From assembly GCF_026151205.1 (NCBI RefSeq), contig NC_087078.1, positions 12,881,118 through 12,941,117 on the forward strand: a DNA stretch of 60,000 bases, written 5' to 3'. This document shows, in pieces, positions 1 through 9,010 of this stretch (positions within the stretch are counted from its first letter, which is position 1; every line of letters begins with the position of its first letter). Position numbers and translations under genes: made by a program. The notes under the pieces are model-generated. The model was not told where the DNA came from. It did not search any database and saw only the letters and a program-made list of their open reading frames with translations. The stretch comes from Bolinopsis microptera. Taxonomy: Eukaryota > Ctenophora > Tentaculata > Lobata > Bolinopsidae.

Positions 1-1859
1 TCATTTCCTTTTGTTTGGAAAAGAGAGACACTGGCAGCGGTACACTCTACCCATGATTATGGGTTTTGGTCAAATATCATCTCTTTTTGATTATAATGTC
101 AGGATAATTTACACAGCTAGTCGAAACTTCATTAACAAGGAGGTAATTTCGACGATTTCGAAATTCTGCCTTTGAAAACGTTTCCTTGTGTTTAGTTAGG
201 TATTTCTGTCGATAACCGACTGAATATGGCACTTTTTACTCATTCAAGTTGGCATTAAATTCATATATAATGCCATTTAAATATCGTGGAAAGCAGAATA
301 TATTCGAAATCACGAATGAGCAAATTTCTCACCTTTCGCACGTGCAAACTTTGAGCGGACGTCGCGTGCGCATACAATATTGAATCACCGTAAATTTTTG
401 CATAGTGGTATTTAATATATAGTTTGATAAGCATGCAAAGTTTCAGAAGATTTCAAAAAGAACTTGGATCACAGCGGGACTCCAAAGTTGATAAAAATCG
501 TGAAAATCAAAATTTTTAGCGATTTTAGCGATTTTAAATGAATTTGGGCGTGTCCCCACGTGTGCAACTTTTCGATTTTTAACTTTAAAACTAGCCTATA
601 ACACAATTTACACCTTTAAGAAGCAAAATTGAGCTCCACAACCCAAGGGATGGCCCAACACCAGAGAATACTAATTCACAACTTTTGTGTTTTTATAAAA
701 TTATTCTTCAAAAAAGCACTAACTTCAATAGCAAATATCTTTATGAAGGAGCAAGGTAGGAAACTATTCCGGTAGATTTTCGGAATGCTTGAACAATTAT
801 CTAAGATGAAAATGTCCTCAGATTTTGAATAAAATTACTCCTTAATAGTGTAAAATCGATTTAAAAAGTTGTTACTTTGTCAAAAGTCAAGTTTTAAAAA
901 CACTTAACTTGATGACGTCATCAAGTGATGATGATGACGTTAAATTATTTTTCAATACAATGTAAACCAAAGCTTAAACAATTATCTTTAAAACCTGTGG
1001 TTCGAAATGACTGTATCGTTTATACTTTTGAATCTACGGACACTTAAATGTAGGCTACAATTGACTGCAAAAAGCGTCTATACATACATATATATCTTCA
1101 CGACAATCTGTTGTAAAACAGGGGTTCCAGAAAACCCACTTCCCGATACTCCTGAAACATGACATTTTTTTTACAGTCGATTTGGACAAGGTCTAGACGC
1201 CCTGCAAAGTTTCAGATCTCTAACTCAATTTTAACATGGTTTTTAAGGCACCTGAATATGGCGATTTTGGGTTTTTTACCTAATTTCGTATAACATGCTG
1301 GCGCGTATTTTGCGCAAATTTCTTAAAAACCTCCATACAACTATTTCTTATTCCTGTCATCTTCAACATTGAATTAGAATGTTTTGAACTTAAATGTACC
1401 TGCTGAACTACTTTCGATGAGTCTTAATGCCTGGAAAACAATAAAGGGGATATAATCGTATAGGGGGTAAATAGTGTTGTGAATATAAGGGCGACGGTAA
1501 TGCTTGCCAGCATTGTGATAAATAGAAAGATAGAACATACCACTATAATCAAAAAATTGAAACACTGTACCGTAGCACACAACACAAAAAGTTAAACTAC
1601 TGGCAAAGTGTCCTCAGAAAAATAAAAAACCCTAAATATACCTAGCCTTGGTGAGACCTGCTTCGCGATTGCTATTCAGCGATGTGTGCTCCACAAGTCA
1701 TCACATACCTGAGTTACAATCACGGTTGCAGTTTTTTAACTCACAATTAAAAGTTCCTCGTTATTAGCCGTAATCAACAAATACACGCAACAGCCATAAA
1801 TAAGAGCCATTCACACATTTAAATCAAAGTAATTATGTAGATATCCAAAACACCGAATG

Positions 1860-2699
1860 TTACAACTTAACCTTATCTACACTGAAAATCTTGCCGTCTC
1901 TAATATAATGATACTTTGTTGGCTCATCAGTGATCATTTCCTTTACTTTGACAACAAGTTTCTGATGAGCTGCTCTCTCCTCCTTGCTTCTGTCAGGTGT
2001 GATGTACCATGTGTGGTACGCTGTACATTTAGATTTCTTCAGATTTCTTGCTCGAGCAAGAACCATTTTTACTGATTCCGCGCAAGCCAATGTCACTTTT
2101 ATTGGTCTCGGTTTACCACTGCCTGAAGTTGTTTTAGTCCCGATAGAATTTGCTGCCACAACTTTAGGATCACACCCTGAGGATTCCCAAATCAATTCGA
2201 TCACTTCTTCTGCCACTAAGTGTGGATCAGGGGAATAATTCTCCGGTACACCGTAGATAATGAAATTCTTACTACGGATGTCGTCTTCAACTACGGTTTT
2301 CACAGCTGTTTTTATACTGTTGATCGACGGAGTACTTGTAGTTGTCTCGCAGTTCTTCTTCACGATATCGCTCCACGCTGTCTTCATCTCGGTATGAACA
2401 GTTGTTTTAAAAGAGTCGAGTTGCTCCTGTTGCTGTTTAATCTGGTCTTTCTGATAGTTCAGCTGATCTGATTTCAGTTTGTCTATCGTACTGGCTGCAC
2501 ATTTACAAAGTTCAAGATTACTAGTCATTAGCTTAGAAAGATTTTCAACTGCAGTAGCCAAGGGATCTTTATTTACAGCCATTAATCTCGCATGATTCAG
2601 TTCTGTAACGCTTTGTGCTTTTGACATTTTCAAAATCTCATTCATCGCTGACGATAGCTCCTTTTCAAATCTGTTCAGATGTTCGACGGAAAAATCCAT
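1860..2699 (-). CDS. Retroelement ORF1-like protein (coiled coil plus RRM-like domain)
   Basis: An open frame of 279 residues from an ATG at 2699 (AAAATGG context). An upstream in-frame extension exists to 2870 but looks like leader sequence. The N-terminal half is charged and heptad-like, with a Q/K-rich stretch, so probably coiled coil. The C-terminal half has the sequence style of ORF1 proteins of non-LTR retrotransposons: DDIRSKNFIIYGVPE, then KPRPIKVTL, then ITPDRSKEERAAHQKLV and a final IRDGKIF. These match an RRM-like nucleic-acid-binding fold. It is a diverged relative of the ORF at 23175-24089. No reverse transcriptase ORF follows on the same strand, so the element is incomplete. The role (RNA binding/chaperone for a retroelement) is inferred from the family. 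Confidence 0.7.
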   Translation of the reverse strand: MDFSVEHLNRFEKELSSAMNEILKMSKAQSVTELNHARLMAVNKDPLATAVENLSKLMTSNLELCKCAASTIDKLKSDQLNYQKDQIKQQQEQLDSFKTTVHTEMKTAWSDIVKKNCETTTSTPSINSIKTAVKTVVEDDIRSKNFIIYGVPENYSPDPHLVAEEVIELIWESSGCDPKVVAANSIGTKTTSGSGKPRPIKVTLACAESVKMVLARARNLKKSKCTAYHTWYITPDRSKEERAAHQKLVVKVKEMITDEPTKYHYIRDGKIFSVDKVKL

Positions 2700-2803
2700 T
2701 TTACAAAAGCCAAGGCGTACAGCACGACGTGTCGGTGTAACAGCAAGTTGAGATAACACTACCGATAAGAGAGCAATTAAAATGTTGCAAAAGCTAGAAT
2801 AAA

Positions 2804-2854
2804 AGATTGTAACTGAGAATAAAAGATTGTAACTGAGAATAAAAGATTGTAACT
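2804..2854. repeat. 20-bp tandem repeat, three copies
   Basis: Three near-identical copies of AGAATAAAAGATTGTAACTG lie directly before the Penelope-like element junction at 2855 and just upstream (in ORF1 orientation) of the retroelement ORF1. Confidence 0.8.
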
Positions 2855-3267
2855 GATAAACAAACACCATATAAAATATCTTGGAAAATAATCAAACATG
2901 CTCATCCGTACAAGGGGGGTACGAAAGATTGTCATCTCTGCCTTACTGAAAAACTTTATATTATTTTAAATAAAGATGGCAATCTATTAAATAGGAGGAG
3001 GGAACTCATAAGTAAATGTAGGCACACCAACAAGTTTATGCTGAAGAAATGCTTTTAGGAATATTTTATTTTAATTTTAGTTTTTGTTCTTGTATTTCAT
3101 TTTCGTTTCGTTTCGTTTGATTTTGTTTTTGATTTAGTTTAGTTAAGTTAATTTTATGAAGGAGCATGTAAGGAAAACATGGATTTATTAATTTAGTAAG
3201 TTATTCTAACACTGACGATTGCATTTGCATGAAACTCTGAGTTTGTAGAATCGTTGTTTTCATTGTA
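2855..3267 (+). repeat. Upstream pseudo-LTR of the Penelope-like element
   Basis: This is 413 bp long and matches 5324-5736. It begins inside the coding end of a truncated unit, encodes the same last residues and stop codon, then the T-rich 3' untranslated segment and the hammerhead ribozyme. It joins the full-length copy near 3268. Confidence 0.92.
3204..3250 (+). ncRNA. Type I hammerhead ribozyme, upstream copy
   Basis: The conserved core is visible: CTGACGA at 3212-3218, GAAA at 3231-3234, and cleavage triplet GTT ending at 3243. Helix I pairs TTCTAACA (3204-3211) with TGTAGAA (3244-3250), with one bulged A. Helix II is a short TGC/GCA stem in the spacer between the two core boxes. Its first pair is a U-U mismatch, where R-Y is usual. 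Helix III is the short 3-bp stem ACT/AGT with a CTG loop. A very short helix III is typical of hammerheads reported in Penelope-like elements. Predicted cleavage falls between 3243 and 3244. Activity is inferred, not shown. Confidence 0.82.
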
Positions 3268-3415
3268 CAATGCTCCCCTCCCGGGTAGAGCACTCTTGAA
3301 ACTGGATTTCTCCAAAAGAAACATCATATCTTGCTCCCTTAGCCAGCTAAGGTTGAGCACTCTCGGACAACACCAGAAACCACCAAGCAGCACCTGCTTA
3401 CTAGAACTATAATCC

Positions 3416-5527
3416 ATGGAATCCTGCAACCTGGGATATTCCCTAAAAAACATCCCCATTCATCCTAACAGCAAATACATCATGTCCTTGATCTCCAAAA
3501 CAGAAAACTTCCTCAAAAGAATGCGCTGGAAGGCCCTATTCGCCGAAAATAAAGAGCAAGAGATAAACTTGAAGGAAACGTATGGGTTCAAAACATCAAA
3601 AACCCCGCCGCAAAGCGAACACCTGAATGCTTTTGAGGATGACATGTATGAGTTGATAAGCTCCATCGAGTTCTCGAAATCGAAAAACAATTTTCAGCAG
3701 AAACTCGATGAAGACCTTGAAAAACTCCGCAACTCAGGCAAGGTCATAGTACCAGCGGACAAGACCACCAATATGTACCTCGTGTCGACAGAACGTTACG
3801 ATAAACTCCTAACCGAAAATGTGACAAAAACGTATAAGAAGGCTAATCCAGGGAAGAAAGACGAAATCGAAAAAATTTCAGCCAAACTTGCCCGATCATT
3901 GGAATTAGAAGACCGAGTACAGCGTTTCACGGAGGAGCAATGCTTCATAACCCTTAAAGACCACAAGGACAACTTCAAGAACACACCGCAATGCCGACTC
4001 ATCAACCCCGCAAAGAACGAACTAGGCAAGATCAGCAAGCAGATATTGGAACAAACCATCACCAGACTGCTGGAGGCCACCAACACAAACCTCAACCTCT
4101 GGAAAAATACCAAGGAGGTCCTGAACTGGTTCCACGGGATGAACAAGGAAACAAAGACCAAGTTCGTGAAGTTTGACGTAGTTGAGTTCTACCCCTCAAT
4201 AACGGAAGACCTGCTCGATAAAGCCATACAGTTCGCCATGCAGACCATCGAACTCAGCCCCAGGGAAATTGAAATTATAAAACACGCCAAGAATGCGCTT
4301 CTCTTCCATAACGGCGATGTTTGGGAAAAGAAGAACCGCAATTTTGATGTCACCATGGGATCGTACGATGGCGCCGAAACATGTGAACTTGTCGGCCTAT
4401 ACATGCTCAACCAACTCCAGCAGTATATTCCAGCCAACCAAATCGGTCTCTACAGAGACGACGGCCTAGCAATCATTCCACAAGCTAACGGACCGAAACT
4501 AGACCGAATCCGGAAAAAGATCACGGCTATATTCAAGGAGGAAGGACTAAAGATCACAATAGAAACCAATCTCGTTGAAGTCGACTTCCTAGACGTGACA
4601 CTTAACCTTGACAGTGGGAAATACTTCCCCTTCCGAAAGCCAAATGACACACCGCTATATATCAACAAGCAGTCAAACCACCCACCAACAATCATAAACC
4701 AGCTCCCCAAAATGATAAACCGGCGTCTATCGGACATCTCCTGCAATAAAGAAGAGTTTGACAAAGCGAAAGGGATTTACGGAACAGCACTTAAAGAAAG
4801 CGGCCACGACCACCAACTAGAGTTTACAGATACTAGCACCGCCTTGCCACGAGCCAACAGGAAGAGATCCAGGAAGATCATATGGTTCAACCCCCCATAC
4901 AGCTCAAATGTAACAACAAACATAGGCAAAAGCTTCCTCCGATCACTAGACAAGCACTTCCCCAGAGGACACCAATTTCACAAAATGTTCAACAGAAACA
5001 CAATTAAGCTATCATACAGTTGCCTACCCAACGTAGGATCCATCTTAGCGAGCACCAGACACCAAGCTCAGAAAGAACCTACAATTAAATCGAAAACGTG
5101 CAATTGCAGAAAGCCGGAAATGTGCCCACTGAACGGACAATGCCTGGAAGCAGCAGTGATATATGAAGCAACTATTGCAGTGGAAAAGGAAAAGAAAGAG
5201 CACAAATATATTGGGCTTACTGAAAACACTTTTAAGACCCGTTTCAGTTCACACACAAGCTCTTTCAAACTCGAGAAGCTACGAAATCAGACGGAGCTAT
5301 CTAAGAAAATATGGGAGTTGAAAGATAAACAAACACCATATAAAATATCTTGGAAAATAATCAAACATGCTCATCCGTACAAGGGGGGTACGAAAGATTG
5401 TCATCTCTGCCTTACTGAAAAACTTTATATTATTTTAAATAAAGATGGCAATCTATTAAATAGGAGGAGGGAACTCATAAGTAAATGTAGGCACACCAAC
5501 AAGTTTATGCTGAAGAAATGCTTTTAG
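3416..5527 (+). CDS. Penelope-like element reverse transcriptase with GIY-YIG endonuclease
   Basis: Intact 703-residue ORF; the ATG at 3416 follows an in-frame stop and gives the usual PLE N-terminus (LGYSLKNIPI, then RMRWKA). RT motif A is KFDVVEFYPSI near residue 251; the catalytic motif is YRDD in GLYRDDGLAI near residue 345. A Cys-rich linker, CNCRKPEMCPLNGQC, lies near residue 562, followed by the GIY-YIG nuclease: KYIGLT near 597, then KTRFSSH, then EKLYIILN near 668 and LLNRRREL. The order RT, Cys linker, nuclease is that of endonuclease-bearing Penelope-like elements, where the protein nicks target DNA and copies the element RNA. Length and motifs are complete with no frameshift, so it may be functional. 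There are no introns. Many antisense and other-frame ORFs overlap and are shadows. Confidence 0.96.
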   Translation: MESCNLGYSLKNIPIHPNSKYIMSLISKTENFLKRMRWKALFAENKEQEINLKETYGFKTSKTPPQSEHLNAFEDDMYELISSIEFSKSKNNFQQKLDEDLEKLRNSGKVIVPADKTTNMYLVSTERYDKLLTENVTKTYKKANPGKKDEIEKISAKLARSLELEDRVQRFTEEQCFITLKDHKDNFKNTPQCRLINPAKNELGKISKQILEQTITRLLEATNTNLNLWKNTKEVLNWFHGMNKETKTKFVKFDVVEFYPSITEDLLDKAIQFAMQTIELSPREIEIIKHAKNALLFHNGDVWEKKNRNFDVTMGSYDGAETCELVGLYMLNQLQQYIPANQIGLYRDDGLAIIPQANGPKLDRIRKKITAIFKEEGLKITIETNLVEVDFLDVTLNLDSGKYFPFRKPNDTPLYINKQSNHPPTIINQLPKMINRRLSDISCNKEEFDKAKGIYGTALKESGHDHQLEFTDTSTALPRANRKRSRKIIWFNPPYSSNVTTNIGKSFLRSLDKHFPRGHQFHKMFNRNTIKLSYSCLPNVGSILASTRHQAQKEPTIKSKTCNCRKPEMCPLNGQCLEAAVIYEATIAVEKEKKEHKYIGLTENTFKTRFSSHTSSFKLEKLRNQTELSKKIWELKDKQTPYKISWKIIKHAHPYKGGTKDCHLCLTEKLYIILNKDGNLLNRRRELISKCRHTNKFMLKKCF

Positions 5528-5736
5528 GAATATTTTATTTTAATTTTAGTTTTTGTTCTTGTATTTCATTTTCGTTTCGTTTCGTTTGATTTTGTTTTTG
5601 ATTTAGTTTAGTTAAGTTAATTTTATGAAGGAGCTTGTAAGGAAAACATGGATTTATTAATTTAGTAAGTTATTCTAACACTGACGATTGCATTTGCATG
5701 AAACTCTGAGTTTGTAGAATCGTTGTTTTCATTGTA
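5324..5736 (+). repeat. Downstream pseudo-LTR / 3' end of the Penelope-like element
   Basis: Direct repeat of 2855-3267, overlapping the coding end of the Penelope-like ORF. It ends in CATTGTA followed by a TA dinucleotide run that joins the right arm of the surrounding foldback. Confidence 0.92.
5673..5719 (+). ncRNA. Type I hammerhead ribozyme, downstream copy
   Basis: Same structure as the upstream copy: CTGACGA at 5681-5687, GAAA at 5700-5703, cleavage triplet GTT ending at 5712, helix I from 5673-5680 and 5713-5719. With the upstream copy it would release a 2469-nt unit-length RNA from a transcript crossing both. Confidence 0.82.
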
Positions 5737-6776
5737 TATATATATATACATACATATTCAGGGATAGACGCTTTGCCAGTCAATTGTAGCCTGTATTTAA
5801 TTGTCCATAGATTCAAAAGTATAAAAGATAAAGCCATTTCCGACCACAGGTCTTGCAAATAATTGTTTACACTTTAGTTTACATTGTATAAAAAATTATT
5901 TGACGTCATAAACACCCCTTGATGACGTCATCAAGTTAACCGTTTTAAAAACTTGATTTTTGACAAAGTAATAACTTTTAAAATTAATTTTAAACCATTA
6001 AGGAGTAATTTTATTCAAAATCTGAGGAGATTTTCACCTTAGATAATTGTTCAAGCATTCTGAAAATCTACCGGAAAGTTTTTCTAGCTTGCTCCTTCAT
6101 AAAGATATTCGTCATTGAAGTTTGTGCTTTTTTGAAGAATTATTTTATAAAAACGTCAATTTTGCGATTTAGTATTCTCTGGTGTTGGGCCATGCCTTGA
6201 GTTGAGGAGCTCAGTTCTGCATCCTATAGGTATAAATTGTGCATTAGGCTAGTTTTGAAGTTGAAAATCGAAAAGTTGCACACGTGGGGACACGCCCAAA
6301 TTGATTAAAAATTGCTAAAATCACTGAAAATTGCTGTTTTCGTCATTTTCTGTCAACTTTAGAGTGCCGTTGTGATTACAGTTCTTCTTGAAATACTTTG
6401 AAACTTTGCATGCTTATCAAGCTATATATAAAACAATTACATGAAAAAATTTACGGCGATTCAATATTGGATGCGCACGCAACGTCCGCTCAAAGTTTGC
6501 ACGTGCGAAAGGTGAGAATTTTGCTCATTCGTGATTTCCAACAAATTCTGCTTTGCCACGACAGTTTAATGTCATTATATATGAATTTAATGCCAACTTG
6601 AATGAGTATTAGGTGGCATATTCAGTCAGTGATCGACCGATATGCTTACCTAAACACAAGGAAATGTTTTTAAAGGAAAATTTCGAAATCGTTGAAACTT
6701 CCTCCTTATTAATTAATGAAGATATCAGTTTATATTTCGACTTTATAAAGTACCCTGACATTATAATCAAAAAGAG

Positions 6777-7291
6777 ATGATATTTTACCAAAACCCATAT
6801 TCATGGGTAGAGTGGACCGCTGCCAGTGTCTCTCTTTCCCAAACAAAAGGAAATGATATTAATTTGATTGACCGTTCTCAAATGCAAAATGATACCGAGA
6901 ATGAAATCGGTCGCTCGCTTTTCCCATTCATTTACAATTGTAATAGATTAAGAAGATCTACCCAAAGGCAGCTGTACTCGGCAATAAAGATTCAATAAAC
7001 TTCAGCTAATTCAATAAGCAATAACTACTACCCTTACCCCGAAATACTAGGTATCGATCCGAACGCAACCCAAAGAGATTTTTACAGCATCTGACTGATG
7101 TAATCAATCGAAATTTATTACAATTCGTAAGCCGTGAATGAATGGAAAAAGCGAGCGACCGATTTCATTCTCGGTATCATTTTGCATTTGAGAACGGTCA
7201 ATCAAATTAATATCATTTCCTTTTGTTTGGGAAAGAGAGACACTGGCAGCGGTCCACTCTACCCATGAATATGGGTTTTGGTAAAATATGG
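6777..7291. repeat. Inverted pair of foldback end segments
   Basis: Bases 6777-6935 recur in reverse complement at about 7135-7291. Both carry the block with ACTGGCAGCG and the CGAGCGACCGATTTCATTC stretch. These are end segments of the foldback starting at base 1, so a second, separate terminus sits head-to-head with the right arm. The 200-bp spacer holds nothing I recognise. Confidence 0.8.
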
Positions 7292-7420
7292 AATCCTTTT
7301 TTATCAAACTACCCCGGTCCTGCATGTCAGTGTTAACTTTTACAAGCCATTCGGATTTCGGCGTGAAGTGGTTTTATCTTAGACAACTTTAGGTTAACCT
7401 TAACATCACGTGGAGCTTTC

Positions 7421-7618
7421 CTAGCACTGTTTCATTACCGCCCCTGAGTAATATGAGCTATAACAACGTCGGACAATGTCCTTGGCAACACGATTTACCG
7501 TAATATCTAGAGGCTGGAACAAGTTTGTCATGTTGGCGGGGACTAGTTCATGAACTATGTTGTTGAGTGCCATAATTTCGTTGACTTTTTTCCGCCAAGT
7601 GACCCTTGAAAACATCAT
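7421..7618 (-). pseudogene. pogo/Tigger-type transposase relic (DDE domain fragment)
   Basis: A 65-residue fragment reads NIVHELVPANMTNLFQPLDITVNRVAKDIVRR. The pattern VPANMTxLxQPLDxxVN is the hallmark near the last catalytic region of pogo/Tigger/Jerky DDE_1 transposases. No further transposase sequence is intact on either side, so this is a decayed fragment. A short Tigger-like MITE at 36095-36185 could be a related non-autonomous element. Confidence 0.72.
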
Positions 7619-7879
7619 ATACTACTACTAGTAGAGTTTTCTGTGCCTCCGGCAGACCAAGGAGAACCTTTCTGTCGTTAACTTACGGCACAATAAAGTT
7701 CTCAAAGTTGTCATATTCTGGACAAAAAGTTCGAAATGGAAAAATGTTTGAAAAATTTCAACGGACTTTAACTTGGACGGACATTAATTGAACGGACTTT
7801 ATTTGAACGGACATTAAGAGGAACGCTAGGGCCTCCAGCGTTCAAGTAATGTCCGTCCAAATAAGGTCCGATAAGGTAA

Positions 7880-8335
7880 CTGACTTTAACTGTAACACAA
7901 CGTAAGCAGATTAAATTTATTTCAAAACGATACCGTGTCCGTATGCCGTACTATAAGTATAAATATTACCGGGTCGGTTATATCATAAAATTGAATTTCA
8001 AATGTAAACAATACTGATAGCTAGAGGTGAAGTAATCGGAATCGAATGATAATGAATTAATAATGGGATTGATCTTAAATAGATCGCTAGAGCATGGTTT
8101 TGTTTTGTTTTAAACATCTAGTTCTCTGTACATAACAGGGTGTGTCGATAATTAAATGTTGGTGACTGACAGCTTCCCACGCTTCCCACTTCTAAGACAC
8201 TCGCCATCACTATCAGTATTGTTTACATTTGAAAGTTTATATGATATTAACGACCCGGTAATATCATTATCTATAGTAGTAGTACAGTATCGTTTTGAAA
8301 TAAGTTTAATTGTAATTAAATCCGCTGTGTTCTAT
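7880..8335. repeat. Foldback with ~130-bp arms
   Basis: The segment at about 7900-8025 (with AACGATACCGTG, TATTACCGGGTCG and TTTCAAATGTAAACAATACTGATAG) recurs inverted at about 8205-8330. Arms are imperfect. The spacer of about 180 bp holds no recognisable feature. Just left, at about 7780-7870, a small imperfect repeat of GAACGGACxTTA words occurs in both orientations. Confidence 0.7.
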
Positions 8336-8454
8336 TCAGTCAGTGTGTCAGCGGCATCCCATGGCTAGCGGACCCTGTGATTGTGAATGCGAGGCATTTC
8401 ACAAGCAAGCAGACTAACAAACTGCGCCACATAGCTGTGACCACGCACTGGCAC

Positions 8455-8605
8455 TAAATCGCTCGCCCAAATTTGGAGAAAATTCTCATGTGAAAAGGCC
8501 CTGAGGGTTATGAAAGTCACTCAAATCGGTGTATTTTTGGACGCTGATTCCAAATCAACCTCCATGACGTAGGGTAAAAATGCTTCCCTGGACTGTTACG
8601 GGCAA
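8455..8605 (+). repeat. Dispersed repeat, copy 1
   Basis: About 150 bp shared in reverse complement with 42065-42215: the order GCTCGCCCAAATTT, AAAAGGCCCT, TGTATTTTTGGACGCT and GTAGGGTAAAAATGCTTCCC occurs in both. Diverged dispersed element of unknown class. Confidence 0.8.
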
Positions 8606-8699
8606 AAATTAGTAAAAGCCGTGACCACGGGCATCCTAATTTAATATGGAATTAGATTCATTTTGATCGATAATAGGAAAATAATATTTGCCGCCGTAC

Positions 8700-9010
8700 T
8701 ACGGCGGCAAATATTATAAGAGTAAGACTCTACGGCGTAAGACTCTAAGGCGTAAGAATCTAAGGCGTAAGACTCTAAGGCGTAAGACTCTAAGGCGTAA
8801 GACTCTAAGGCGTAAGACTCTAAGGCAGCGCCGTATAAGCTGGGACTCTACGGCGTAGGGGAGTGAAAACTGAAATACAGATCTCTACGGCCCGTAGAGA
8901 TCTGTATTTCATTTTTAGTTTTCACTCCCCTACGCCGTATAGTCCCAGCTTATACGGCGCCGCCTTAGAGTCTTACGCCGTAGAGTCTTACTCTTACGCC
9001 GTAGAGTCCC
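8700..9010. repeat. Hairpin with a 15-bp tandem array in its left arm
   Basis: Centre near 8891. The sequence from about 8827 to 8890 is the reverse complement of 8892-8962 with one short indel. The left arm then carries about seven copies of a 15-bp unit (TAAGACTCTAAGGCG, 8721-8826), while the right arm has fewer copies of its complement. The unit is rich in GGCG/CGCC, unlike the AT-rich surroundings. The ORF overlapping it is a by-product. Confidence 0.85.

Larger units (their letters stand above)
2855..5736 (+). mobile_element. Penelope-like element with two pseudo-LTRs
   Basis: A full-length retroelement. A 413-bp segment (2855-3267) is repeated at 5324-5736, with one difference noticed (GAGCATG versus GAGCTTG). 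The second copy is the 3' end of the element itself, including the C-terminal coding end. The first copy is therefore a 5'-truncated head-to-tail unit, the pseudo-LTR arrangement known for Penelope-like elements. Between them lies an intact 703-residue ORF. The pseudo-LTR contains a type I hammerhead ribozyme. The near identity of the repeats and the intact ORF suggest recent insertion. No clear target-site duplication was found. Confidence 0.92.
1..6859. mobile_element. Foldback element with ~1.1-kb inverted arms
   Basis: The first ~1095 bases reappear in reverse complement at about 5745-6859. For example, the stretch at 300-450 matches 6390-6560, and the ends carry the same ACTGGCAGCGGT-containing block. 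The window starts inside or at the edge of the left arm, so the left terminus is not visible. The spacer (about 1096-5744) holds a retroelement ORF1, microsatellite-like repeats and a complete Penelope-like element, which look like later insertions. No transposase is encoded in the arms. Arms match with scattered substitutions and small indels, so the element is not brand new. Confidence 0.8.

Noticed and set aside
8714-8826. CRISPR-like array
   Set aside because: Units are contiguous 15-bp tandem repeats without spacers, in a eukaryotic context.
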